From positions 1 to 12,486 of the forward strand of contig QQUD01000053.1 of NCBI GenBank assembly GCA_008501785.1: a stretch of 12,486 nt of DNA, written 5' to 3'. Origin of the DNA: Chloroflexota bacterium. GTDB taxonomy: Bacteria; Chloroflexota; Anaerolineae; Promineifilales; Promineifilaceae. The position numbers were made by a program, and so were the translations under genes. Of the stretch, positions 6,262 through 12,486 are shown piece after piece; positions within the stretch are counted from its first letter, which is position 1; each line of letters starts with the position of its first letter. The notes beneath the pieces are model-generated. The model ran no database searches, was not told the DNA's origin, and saw only the letters and a program-made list of their open reading frames with translations.

Positions 6262-7671
6262 ATGGAATTAACGTTTCATGGTGCCGTGCGGACTGTTACC
6301 GGTTCGCAACATCTTATTTCTGTGAATGGGTACAAGATTTTGTTAGACTGCGGCCTCTTTCAAGGCTCACGCAAAAACAGTTATGAACGGAATCAAAATC
6401 TCCCCTTCGACGCCTCAGAAATAGACGCTCTGGTTCTCTCACATGCCCACATCGATCACAGTGGCAATATCCCCAATTTGGTAAAAAGCGGCTTTCGTGG
6501 CGACATTGTTTGCACATATGCAACGCGTGATTTATGCGCTATTATGCTGCGGGATAGCGCCAAAATTCAATCTTATGATATTGAATATGTAAATAAAAAA
6601 CGCGCCAAGAAGAAACTCCCCCCACTCGAACCCATTTATAAATTAGAAGATGCCATTGAAAGTTTGAAATATTTTATTGGCATTGGGTATGAACGGCCGT
6701 ATCGTCTCCTCCCCAACATCACGCTCACTTTTTACGATGCGGGTCATATTTTAGGATCGGCAATGGTCGTTCTAGAAATTGAAGATGAAGAAACCAAAAA
6801 ACCAGTCAAGTTAGTGTTTAGTGGCGATTTAGGCCGCCCAGATCGCCCCATATTACGTGATCCTACATTCCTCGATGAAGCAGATATCCTCATCGTAGAA
6901 AGCACATACGGCAATCGTGAACACGCAGCCATTGATGAGGCAAGCGAAAAATTAGAGCGCATTGTTAACGAAACATGCAAACGTGGAGGCAAATTAATCG
7001 TGCCTGCCTTTGCTGTTGGTCGTTCACAAGAACTCGTTTACCGGTTACATCAACTTGTTGAATCTCGTGACATCTCGCCCCATTTACCCGTTTATGTGGA
7101 CAGCCCGCTAGCCATCGATGCAACCGGCGTTTACCGCCTGCACCCAGAAGCATATGATGATGAAATGGCAGAATTTTTACTGGAAGATCGTCATCAAGAC
7201 CCCTTTGGGTTCGACATGATGCATTACACGCGGTCCACAGCTCAATCCAAAGAACTCAATTTCCTACGTGAGCCAGCCGTCATTATCAGCGCCAGCGGCA
7301 TGGCAGAAGCAGGACGCATCTTACATCACTTAAAAAATAATATTGAGGACCCACGCAATACAATCCTTATCGTTGGTTGGCAAGCACCTCATACACTTGG
7401 GCGACGCATTGTCGAAAAACAACCTCGTGTCAAAATCTTTGGCGAGGAGTATGAATTGAAAGCATCTGTAGAAAAAATCAATGGCTTCAGCGCCCACGCA
7501 GACAAAAACGAGCTGCTTGAATGGGCTGGCCATTTCAAAAAGAAACCTACACACACCTTTATTGTTCATGGTGAAGAAGAGGTATCTATTGCTTTCGCCG
7601 ATTCTTTACAAAAGCAATTAGGTTTCAAAAACGTACAAGTCCCAGAATTGGGCCAAACATTTACCATATAA
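6262..7671 (+). CDS. Beta-CASP metallo-beta-lactamase-fold hydrolase, probable RNase (CPSF73/YSH1-like)
   Basis: This 469-residue protein has the metallo-beta-lactamase fold with an inserted beta-CASP domain and a C-terminal RNA-specificity motif, the architecture of CPSF73/Ysh1-like nucleases. Zinc ligands are all visible: HAHIDH at 61-66, H162 in AGHILGS, D189 in FSGDLGRPD, H412 in GFSAHADKNELL and H436 in VHGEE. Beta-CASP markers are ESTYGNREH (213-221), PAFAVGRSQELVY (248-260), VDSPLA (279-284) and ISASGMAEAGRILHHL (342-357). It probably cuts RNA in the cytoplasm; the in vivo substrate is unknown. It differs from RNase J, which has a different C-terminus and is longer. A strong ribosome site (GGAAGGAG, 6251-6258) precedes ATG 6262. 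It follows the RNase D gene, consistent with a shared role in RNA maturation or decay. It holds ACGGCCGT at 6693-6700. Confidence 0.93.
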   Translation: MELTFHGAVRTVTGSQHLISVNGYKILLDCGLFQGSRKNSYERNQNLPFDASEIDALVLSHAHIDHSGNIPNLVKSGFRGDIVCTYATRDLCAIMLRDSAKIQSYDIEYVNKKRAKKKLPPLEPIYKLEDAIESLKYFIGIGYERPYRLLPNITLTFYDAGHILGSAMVVLEIEDEETKKPVKLVFSGDLGRPDRPILRDPTFLDEADILIVESTYGNREHAAIDEASEKLERIVNETCKRGGKLIVPAFAVGRSQELVYRLHQLVESRDISPHLPVYVDSPLAIDATGVYRLHPEAYDDEMAEFLLEDRHQDPFGFDMMHYTRSTAQSKELNFLREPAVIISASGMAEAGRILHHLKNNIEDPRNTILIVGWQAPHTLGRRIVEKQPRVKIFGEEYELKASVEKINGFSAHADKNELLEWAGHFKKKPTHTFIVHGEEEVSIAFADSLQKQLGFKNVQVPELGQTFTI

Positions 7672-7851
7672 AATAGTGTGTCCTAGCCTATGATTCCTAT
7701 CCCGTTGCACCCTGCTTCTTTGTTATAGTAACTGGACTAACTTCGTTCTGTTACGATTTTAGTAACTATGACTGAAGCGGTGTCACATTAAAATGCACAC
7801 AGGACATTAGCAATATGCTAGGCAGCGTTCAGTAGGAGCAGGAGCGCTTTT
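7672..7851. other. 180-bp non-coding region with a possible promoter and hairpin leader
   Basis: No gene is apparent here. TGTTATAGT (7721-7729, + strand) is an extended -10 candidate; TTGCAC at 7705-7710 is only 13 bp before the hexamer, too near for a standard -35 box. TAGTAACT occurs twice (7726-7733 and 7760-7767, 34 bp apart), and GTTAC/GTAAC (7750-7754, 7762-7766) can form a 5-bp hairpin. The leader of the next gene would be about 115 nt. I see no terminator for the upstream hydrolase gene, so read-through is possible. Confidence 0.4.
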
Positions 7852-8193
7852 ATGGATACATTAACAACGACGGACCTTGATTTAAGGACCCATTCTCAAA
7901 TTCTTCATACGGAGATAGCTGTTTTAAGACGAACTTTGATAGAAGTAAATGCCTGGCCAGAAGCCGGAGATATGCTTTTAGATTTAATGCCATTATCTCG
8001 TTGGGATTCTTTGCCGGTATCGGAATCAGACTTTTCTTGGTTACCTAAAGTTGTGGAACATGCTCTCAGCGGCAAAGATATTGGCGAACAATACCCGGCA
8101 ATTTTTCAAAAGTTACTAACGAATGACAAATTGAGACAAACATTTTTATCACAATTAGTAATAAAGAAGGATGGAAATATTCTTCTTCAATAA
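7852..8193 (+). CDS. Small protein of unknown function (113 aa)
   Basis: I do not recognise this family. The product is a soluble, acidic 113-residue protein with no signal peptide, no membrane segment, no cysteine pairs and no catalytic motif that I can name. It looks mostly helical: residues 12-35 form an amphipathic helix candidate, then a Trp/Pro-containing middle (WDSLPVSESDFSWLPKVV, 51-68), then a basic-acidic helical part (YPAIFQKLLTNDKLRQTFL, 81-99). Coding status is supported by a doubled Shine-Dalgarno sequence (AGGAG at 7834 and 7840, the second 7 nt before ATG 7852), a promoter-like box upstream and a strong terminator starting at its stop codon. The tail resembles, in my recollection only, helical tails in other Chloroflexota hypothetical proteins. 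Its position after RNase genes may or may not be functional, since 180 bp and a promoter candidate separate them. Confidence 0.75.
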   Translation: MDTLTTTDLDLRTHSQILHTEIAVLRRTLIEVNAWPEAGDMLLDLMPLSRWDSLPVSESDFSWLPKVVEHALSGKDIGEQYPAIFQKLLTNDKLRQTFLSQLVIKKDGNILLQ

Positions 8194-8227
8194 AAAAAAC
8201 CCGCCTTTTGGGCGGGATTTTTGTTTT
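8192..8227. terminator. Bidirectional intrinsic terminator between the small gene and the kbl-family gene
   Basis: CCCGCC (8200-8205) pairs with GGCGGG (8211-8216) across a 5-nt loop. A run of eight A's precedes the stem (8192-8199), and ATTTTTGTTTT (8217-8227) follows it. Read on either strand it gives a GC-rich hairpin followed by a T-run. It starts inside the stop codon of the small + strand gene and lies 15 bp beyond the stop of the convergent minus-strand gene, so it serves both. Confidence 0.93.
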
Positions 8228-8242
8228 ATCAATCCAGTCGTC

Positions 8243-9424
8243 TTATATAACTCCTAACTCTTCACCAACAGTTTTAAATATTTTCAGAGCCTCTTCTAAA
8301 TCTGATTGACTGTGGGCTGCTGAATTCATTACTCGAATACGCGCCTTACCCCTGGGGACCGTTGGGAATCCAATAGCCATCGCAAAGACACCCGATTCAA
8401 ACAATCGTCGGCTGAATTTCTGCGCCAATGGTGCTTCTCCCAACATGACCGGCACAATGGGCGTTTGTGTTTGTCCTGTGTCAAAACCAAACGATTGCAT
8501 TTCTTTTTTAAAGAATTCGGCGTTTTGCCACAAGCGATCAACCAGTTCAGTTGACTCTTGTAAGATATTGACGGCTTCGATACAAGCAGCTGCATCGGGG
8601 ACAGTCATTGCGCTAGAGAATAAAAACGGCCGTCCTCGCTGCCGCAGCCAATCAATGATCACTTGTTTACCAGCAACCATACCGCCCACAACGCCAAAGG
8701 CTTTACTCAATGTTCCAATCTCCACATCAACACGGCCGTGCAGCCCAAAATGATCCACAATACCACGTCCACCATTTCCGAGTACGCCTTCACCATGTGC
8801 ATCATCGACCATCAACACGATGTTATATTCGTTGGCAACATCACAAATTTTGTCTAATGGCGCAATGTCACCATCCATGCTAAAGACACCATCTGTCACG
8901 ATCAGGCGACGGCCGTATTCGGTTGTTTCTTCAATCTTGCGTCGCAAATCATCTACATCGCTGTGAGCATATCGCACAACCTTAGCACGGCTCAAGCGGC
9001 ATCCATCAATAATGCTGGCATGATTTAATTCATCCGAAAAAATAACATCACCTTTTCCTACCAAGACCGGAATTGTGGCTAAATTAGCCGCAAAACCGCC
9101 TTGGAAGGAAATACAGGCTTCTGCCTGCTTGAACTCAGCTAAACGTTTCTCCAGTTCAATATGCAATCCCATCGTACCAGCAATCGTACGCACAGCACCA
9201 GGTCCGACACCATAATCAACGATACCTTTTATAGCCGCATCTTTCATGCGTAGGTGATTTGCTAATCCCAAATAGTTGTTGGCACAAAAATTCAACAACC
9301 GGCGACCATCAATTTCTACCCAGGCATCCATAGGCGATTCTATCGTGCGGATGGTATTAAATAATCCTGCATCCTTCAAGTTTGCAATTTCTTCATCAAT
9401 CCATGCCGTTTTTTCAGTGGTCAT
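8243..9424 (-). CDS. kbl: Glycine C-acetyltransferase / 2-amino-3-ketobutyrate CoA ligase (alpha-oxoamine synthase family)
   Basis: This encodes a 393-residue PLP-dependent alpha-oxoamine synthase. It resembles E. coli Kbl closely: [13 protein letters not shown] (45-57), [12 protein letters not shown] (133-144), [14 protein letters not shown] (177-190), VDDAHGEG (206-213) and the PLP-lysine motif [12 protein letters not shown] with K241; the C-terminal region has [13 protein letters not shown]. Kbl joins glycine and acetyl-CoA to 2-amino-3-ketobutyrate or runs in reverse during threonine breakdown. The related BioF (biotin synthesis) is the main alternative, and the sequence alone does not settle substrate choice; neither tdh nor other bio genes are in view. 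ATG 9424 has GAGGAG 7 nt upstream. The gene ends the minus-strand series and is closed by the terminator at 8192-8227. Three ACGGCCGT copies lie within 291 bp of it (8626, 8732, 8909), the densest cluster in the window. Confidence 0.85.
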   Translation of the reverse strand: MTTEKTAWIDEEIANLKDAGLFNTIRTIESPMDAWVEIDGRRLLNFCANNYLGLANHLRMKDAAIKGIVDYGVGPGAVRTIAGTMGLHIELEKRLAEFKQAEACISFQGGFAANLATIPVLVGKGDVIFSDELNHASIIDGCRLSRAKVVRYAHSDVDDLRRKIEETTEYGRRLIVTDGVFSMDGDIAPLDKICDVANEYNIVLMVDDAHGEGVLGNGGRGIVDHFGLHGRVDVEIGTLSKAFGVVGGMVAGKQVIIDWLRQRGRPFLFSSAMTVPDAAACIEAVNILQESTELVDRLWQNAEFFKKEMQSFGFDTGQTQTPIVPVMLGEAPLAQKFSRRLFESGVFAMAIGFPTVPRGKARIRVMNSAAHSQSDLEEALKIFKTVGEELGVI

Positions 9425-9452
9425 TATTACTCCTCAATTTTAAATTTATGTA

Positions 9453-9476
9453 GTTAACGGTCAGTGGGGTTAACGG
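9453..9476. repeat. Short direct repeat GTTAACGG, 16-bp period
   Basis: GTTAACGG occurs at 9453-9460 and 9469-9476. The second copy overlaps the phosphatase stop codon and the ACGGCCGT palindrome at 9473. The 13-mer GTTAACGGCCGTT at 9469-9481 recurs exactly at 11074-11086 inside comF, so the longer context of the palindrome can also repeat. Confidence 0.45.
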
Positions 9477-9943
9477 CCGTTATCCTCTTCCAAAACCTTA
9501 ATTATCCTCTGCAATCCCGCCTCAATCAACAAAGTCACCTCATCCACCATTTGTATATAATCTGCAACCGATCCGCCAAATGGGTCTGCTACGCCAAACG
9601 AGTCATGGCTCATTTCACTAAGCAAATATACCTTATCAAATTGCTGAGGATAATGATGCTGTATCCATTCAACATGCGATTGCTCCATACAAAGCACCAA
9701 TGTTGATGGCATAACAAAATCTAAACTAAAAGCGCGGGATCGATGCTTCGTTAAATCGATCCCGCGCTCTGCTAATATAGAAATACTATTTACTGCCGCG
9801 ATTTGTCCTTCTTCAGCTTTTGTACCTGCTGATCCAACAGACCAATCACTGTAACCAGCTTCTTGCAACCACTGCTGTAAAACTGCGGCTGCTACAGGCG
9901 AGCGACATGTGTTCCCTGTACAAACAAACAAAACCTGTGACAC
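9470..9943 (-). CDS. Low-molecular-weight phosphatase, YwlE (protein-arginine-phosphatase)-like
   Basis: This is a low-molecular-weight tyrosine-phosphatase-fold enzyme of 157 residues, the usual length. The P-loop is CTGNTCRS near the N-terminus (C8 nucleophile, R14), and the general acid Asp lies in DPFGG (about residue 120). The Thr after GN (GNT) is the residue reported to make B. subtilis YwlE prefer phosphoarginine, where tyrosine phosphatases usually have Ile; so a protein-arginine phosphatase is plausible but unproven. I chose GTG 9943 because AGGTGAG ends 4 nt before it on the minus strand; the in-frame GTG at 9952 has no ribosome site and would add three residues. The gene ends in an ACGGCCGT copy (9473) that supplies its last codons, and it is 22 bp downstream of hpf, which suggests cotranscription. 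Confidence 0.88.
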   Translation of the reverse strand: MSQVLFVCTGNTCRSPVAAAVLQQWLQEAGYSDWSVGSAGTKAEEGQIAAVNSISILAERGIDLTKHRSRAFSLDFVMPSTLVLCMEQSHVEWIQHHYPQQFDKVYLLSEMSHDSFGVADPFGGSVADYIQMVDEVTLLIEAGLQRIIKVLEEDNGR

Positions 9944-9965
9944 AACACTCACCTAATCTTGCAAT

Positions 9966-10532
9966 TTAATCAAGCTCAGGTTGTAACAACCCGTAATTCT
10001 GATCATGTCTGCGATATAAGACATTAACCGCATTATCTTCTGTATTATAAAACACAAAGAAATCATGTCCCAACAGCTCAATCTGGTCAAGTGCTTCTTC
10101 AGAGGACATAGGACGCATAGGAAATCTCTTCATACGAACAATAGATGGTTCTATGGATTCATCTTCCACTTCTTCCTCAAAGGGTAATGGTTCGCCCATA
10201 AAATCTTCACTTTGTCCACTACCCCGATACCGACGACGACGTTTCCCACGATACCGCTGAATCTGACGATATAATTTATCGACAACAGCATCAACGGCAG
10301 CAAACATATCGCCGTTGCGCTCCTCTGCGCGTAAAATGGTGCCACGATTGTCACGAACTGTAATCTGTGCAACCTGTCTCTCAACCGAGCTACGTGTTTT
10401 TTCTGAAGACAAATCTACACGAACTTCGGTCAAATTCGGCATATACCGATCAAGACGCCCCGCCTTTTTCTCTACATAGTTGTGCAACCGGGTCGTAAGC
10501 TCAATATTGCGGCTTTTGATTGAAAGTTCCAT
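9966..10532 (-). CDS. hpf: Ribosome hibernation promoting factor, long form
   Basis: This 188-residue protein is a long-form HPF, which binds the 30S subunit and dimerises ribosomes into inactive 100S particles in stationary phase or stress. The N-terminal S30AE domain (about 1-100) starts MELSIKSRNIELT and ends in a basic run KRRRRYR. A charged linker (about 103-131) is rich in Glu, and the C-terminal dimerisation domain (about 132-186) has VRMKRFPMRPMSSEEALDQI and GHDFFVFYN, ending YGLLQPEL as in the family. Two ATGs lie 6 bp apart (10538 and 10532). GAGGGAG lies only 2 nt before the first but 8 nt before the second, and family members begin with the second, so I chose 10532. It lies 36 bp after comF on the same strand. 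Confidence 0.95.
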   Translation of the reverse strand: MELSIKSRNIELTTRLHNYVEKKAGRLDRYMPNLTEVRVDLSSEKTRSSVERQVAQITVRDNRGTILRAEERNGDMFAAVDAVVDKLYRQIQRYRGKRRRRYRGSGQSEDFMGEPLPFEEEVEDESIEPSIVRMKRFPMRPMSSEEALDQIELLGHDFFVFYNTEDNAVNVLYRRHDQNYGLLQPELD

Positions 10533-10568
10533 CTGCATTTCTCCCTCAGCATAAAATAGATAGTAAGT

Positions 10569-11249
10569 CTAACTGTTAATGTGTGATTCGGCACGAGCTA
10601 CGCAAAACCCGATAACGGCCAATGTGCCTGCGCAACGCAAGGCGCTGGCAGCAGCAGTCATTGTAGCTCCTGTCGTAAAAACATCATCAACCAATAAGAT
10701 ACGCTTTCCAGAAACGCCACGTGCGTTTGCCCAGAATGCGCTGTTCACATTAACTTGTCTGGCCATTGCACTCAACCCCACTTGTGAATTGGTGTGTCGA
10801 ACGCGGCGCAAACTTTCCAAATCAGACTTCAAATTAGCTTGCTTACAAAAAGCGTTTACCAACAATGCAGCCTGATTGTAACCTCGCTTCTTTTCTCTTT
10901 CATGGTGCAAAGGTATTGGTATAACTAGATCAACTGGCTGATTAATGAAGTTTTGCCAAGCATCAACCATGAATTCAGCTAAAAGTTCAGCCAGGGCAAA
11001 GTTGCTATTATATTTGAATTTATGAATTATTTCTGGAATAGGCTCTAAGAATTTTGTGGCTGCCCATGCTTGTGTTAACGGCCGTTTCTCTCCCACATCT
11101 GTCTCCACAAATATCGGACTTGTCAACCGCTGAACACGACAGCGACACGTCTCACACAATAAATTCCCTACACAGCCACAATTAACACAAACAGGGGGAA
11201 ACAAGAAATCGAAGATAGCATGGAATGCATTTCTTGTTCGAAAATGCAT
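10569..11249 (-). CDS. comF: ComF family phosphoribosyltransferase-like protein
   Basis: This is a ComF/GntX-type protein: an N-terminal zinc finger and a type I phosphoribosyltransferase domain, in Firmicutes and Proteobacteria linked to uptake or use of external DNA. From ATG 11249 it has 226 residues, the typical length. Cysteines C21, C24, C32 and C35 form the Zn site after FLFPP. RGYNQA (122-127) and the PRPP-binding loop VDDVFTTGAT (187-196) are intact. The reading frame stays open upstream to TTG 11336 and ATG 11324; those starts add about 25-29 residues unlike the family and lack a clear ribosome site. None of the three starts has a good Shine-Dalgarno sequence, so the 5' end is uncertain; a possible extended -10 box at 11356-11364 would allow the longer forms. 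It is followed by hpf, as in the comF-hpf order of Firmicutes. ACGGCCGT lies at 11078-11085. Confidence 0.9.
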   Translation of the reverse strand: MHFRTRNAFHAIFDFLFPPVCVNCGCVGNLLCETCRCRVQRLTSPIFVETDVGEKRPLTQAWAATKFLEPIPEIIHKFKYNSNFALAELLAEFMVDAWQNFINQPVDLVIPIPLHHEREKKRGYNQAALLVNAFCKQANLKSDLESLRRVRHTNSQVGLSAMARQVNVNSAFWANARGVSGKRILLVDDVFTTGATMTAAASALRCAGTLAVIGFCVARAESHINS

Positions 11250-11355
11250 TAAATCAGACGAATTACGGACCTTATCAGTCAAAGGTAGTACGCCTTTTTT
11301 AAAGTAGTGAATAAAACAAAACATCCATTTCAGCAATCAAATGCTAAAATTTTTC

Positions 11356-11364
11356 AGAATATCA
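11356..11364 (-). promoter_or_regulatory. Possible extended -10 box (TGATATTCT) upstream of comF
   Basis: Minus-strand TGATATTCT shows the TGn extension and a -10-like hexamer TATTCT. Transcription would start near 11348, just after the tadC stop (11376). If real, comF and hpf could be transcribed apart from the tad genes. No good -35 box is seen, and the A/T-rich gap makes a chance match likely enough that this stays tentative. Confidence 0.3.
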
Positions 11365-11375
11365 CCGCTTCCAAT

Positions 11376-12314
11376 TTATAGCCCACCAAGGGCATCATTA
11401 CGTAGAATCTGAAAACCAGCCGGCCCTAACAAAACGACAAAAATCGTTGGCAAAATCAAAAACACAAGCGGAAACATCATTTTTACAGGAGCTTGTTGTG
11501 CTTTCTCTTCTGCTCGTTGCCGTCGGCGCATACGCATTTGTTCTGACTGAATGCGCAACACCTTTCCGATACCAACACCAAGTTGTTCCGCCTGCAAAAC
11601 GGCCGCTAAAAAGCTTGTCACATCTGGCACATCGAGACGATCAGACATGTCTTTCAACGCTTGACGCCGCGATTTACCTAATTGCATTTCATAAATCACG
11701 CGCCCAAACTCAAGAGAAAGCGGATCTTCCCATCTATCACTTACTCTTTGCATAGCAGCATTAAAAGTTAGACCTGCGTCAACACAAATCGTCATCAGAT
11801 CAAGTGCATCCGGAAGTTTCTTGATAACAGCGTCTTTGCGTCTGTCTACCATTGAACGCAACAGCATCACAGGCAAGAAATAACCAAGTCCTATTGCGCC
11901 AACAGTATATAGCAATCTTTTATTAATTTGAGCATCCCCAAATCTGCCCATGAAATTAAATGTCACAAACCCAATCAAGACAGCCATACCAGCTCGAACT
12001 AACAAAAAATTAGCAGCAGATAGATTGCGCGGATTACCAGCAAGCTCTAGCAAACGAGTCGTACGTTCCAACGTCGTTTGCGGTGTCATCCGAATTAAGA
12101 AGCCACTAATTCTGCGAGCAATTGGCACAAAAATGCGATCCGTGATCGGCATAGAAAGCTCGATCTCTTCAATAGAGGCAATTTCCTCACGCGCCGCAAA
12201 CTCATCAATCCGCGACAACAATGGATCGTCCTCAGCACGTCGCAAAAGAATCACGCTAAAGGCCATAATTCCAACGGCAACAATGCCGATTACTATAATA
12301 ACTGTTGTTGACAT
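11376..12314 (-). CDS. tadC: TadC-like type II secretion F family protein
   Basis: This 312-residue protein is a TadC-type platform protein with the GspF/T2SSF domain, part of the inner-membrane base of Tad/Flp pilus systems. Membrane segments lie at about 4-24, 103-122, 133-153 and 279-299. The T2SSF domain (about 165-290) has KLPDALDLMTICVDAGLTF (166-184) and QAEQLGVGIGKVLR (241-254), then the charged cytoplasmic run RMRRRQRAEEKAQQAP, as in TadC. A charged region between TM1 and TM2 probably lies in the cytoplasm. ATG 12314 has only a weak GAG upstream. The preceding same-strand gene appears to end 37 bp away with a TadB-like C-terminus, which supports TadC over a generic GspF. A near copy of the palindrome (ACGGCCGC, 11599-11606) lies within it. 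Confidence 0.92.
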   Translation of the reverse strand: MSTTVIIVIGIVAVGIMAFSVILLRRAEDDPLLSRIDEFAAREEIASIEEIELSMPITDRIFVPIARRISGFLIRMTPQTTLERTTRLLELAGNPRNLSAANFLLVRAGMAVLIGFVTFNFMGRFGDAQINKRLLYTVGAIGLGYFLPVMLLRSMVDRRKDAVIKKLPDALDLMTICVDAGLTFNAAMQRVSDRWEDPLSLEFGRVIYEMQLGKSRRQALKDMSDRLDVPDVTSFLAAVLQAEQLGVGIGKVLRIQSEQMRMRRRQRAEEKAQQAPVKMMFPLVFLILPTIFVVLLGPAGFQILRNDALGGL

Positions 12315-12351
12315 AAGCTACTCACACTGTTATCTAAACAGGTCAAAACAA

Positions 12352-12486
12352 CTAAACCTCAATATTAACAATTTTACTAATTGCAAAAGCACCCAAACCA
12401 ATCATGAGAAAACTAAAGACAAGAACAACACATCAACAGGGTATAAATTGCGGCCAAATCAAAGGGTCCTCTTTCACCCATAATTC
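12352..12486 (-). pseudogene. tadB: C-terminal end of a TadB-like protein with an in-frame TGA (possibly broken or sequence error)
   Basis: In the minus-strand frame ending at TAG 12352-12354, the last 26 codons give a hydrophobic segment (VVLVFSFLMIGLGAFAI) followed by SKIVNIEV, the typical ending of TadB proteins. Position, 37 bp before tadC, fits the usual tadB-tadC order. The same frame, however, has a TGA at 12433-12435; upstream of it I read ELWVKEDPLIWPQFIPC to the window edge. Another frame is open to the edge and stops at 12413-12415 (with a hydrophobic DLAAIYTLLM). So either a nonsense change or frameshift removes the final membrane segment, or the base sequence has an error. Only 135 bp are visible, so the parent gene cannot be judged. 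Confidence 0.45.

Larger units (their letters stand above)
160..11085. repeat. Dispersed palindrome ACGGCCGT, 11 exact copies
   Basis: Exact copies start at 160, 1369, 3166, 3643, 3911, 6693, 8626, 8732, 8909, 9473 and 11078. Single-mismatch copies start at 1822 (last base A), 5472 and 11599 (last base C). All 11 lie in genes of both strands. With equal base use about 0.2 exact copies are expected in 12.5 kb. Of 15 CGGCCG cores I found, 11 have A before and T after, so the unit is the octamer, not the hexamer; four copies extend to AACGGCCGTT (1368, 3910, 9472, 11077). Function is unknown. Confidence 0.85.

Noticed and set aside
160..11085. ACGGCCGT as a restriction site relic
   Set aside because: Restriction targets tend to be depleted, not enriched; the strong preference for A and T around the CGGCCG core also argues for an octamer-specific cause.
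11950..12483. 177-codon + strand open frame across tadC and the tadB end
   Set aside because: It is antisense to tadC, whose protein is clearly recognisable, and its translation is Ile/Ser/Lys/Arg-rich without domain features.
1..12486. tRNA genes, CRISPR arrays, insertion sequences, phage or defence systems
   Set aside because: I saw no regularly spaced repeat-spacer units, terminal inverted repeats, transposase or integrase motifs, tRNA cloverleaf sequence, or defence-type domains; all sizeable genes are housekeeping or accessory chromosomal types.

Overview
The window looks like ordinary chromosomal DNA of a free-living bacterium with moderate GC, most likely Chloroflexota (Anaerolineae-like). 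That placement is an inference from gene content and protein flavour (Tad-type secretion genes, a soluble receiver-kinase hybrid, a beta-CASP hydrolase, long-form HPF); no marker gene proves it. There are no rRNAs, tRNAs, CRISPR arrays, insertion sequences or phage genes.

Layout. 1-739 (-): 5' part of a YihY/BrkB membrane protein, cut by the window edge. 814-3554 (+): recJ, then a UDP-glucuronate-epimerase-like SDR gene, separated by a 65-bp gap that holds two tandem copies of a small perfect hairpin. 3544-4809 (-): a soluble hybrid protein with an N-terminal receiver and a histidine kinase, overlapping the epimerase tail to tail by 11 bp. 5044-8193 (+): an RNase D-like exonuclease, a beta-CASP RNase-like hydrolase and a small protein of unknown function, closed by a strong bidirectional terminator. 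8243-12486 (-): a same-strand series that reads, in transcription order, tadB end, tadC, comF, hpf, a YwlE-like phosphatase and a kbl/bioF-family enzyme.

How the genes fit together. RNase D and the beta-CASP enzyme form a plausible RNA-processing pair. TadB/TadC are inner-membrane platform proteins of a Tad (type IV pilus-like) system. comF next to hpf recalls the comF-hpf order of Firmicutes and links DNA uptake or purine-type phosphoribosyl chemistry to ribosome hibernation only by position. recJ is DNA repair; the epimerase makes sugar nucleotides for surface polysaccharide.

Main unusual signals. (1) The palindrome ACGGCCGT occurs 11 times exactly (about 0.2 expected with equal base use), on both coding orientations and in all three codon phases, like the cyanobacterial HIP1 repeat in behaviour but with another sequence. 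(2) The two 19-nt hairpin units after recJ differ at a paired position by a compensatory G-C to A-T change. (3) The visible end of tadB carries an in-frame TGA before its typical C-terminus. (4) Two genes without a Shine-Dalgarno sequence have an extended -10 box 7-8 nt before the start codon, suggesting leaderless transcripts. I found no clear undescribed multi-gene system.
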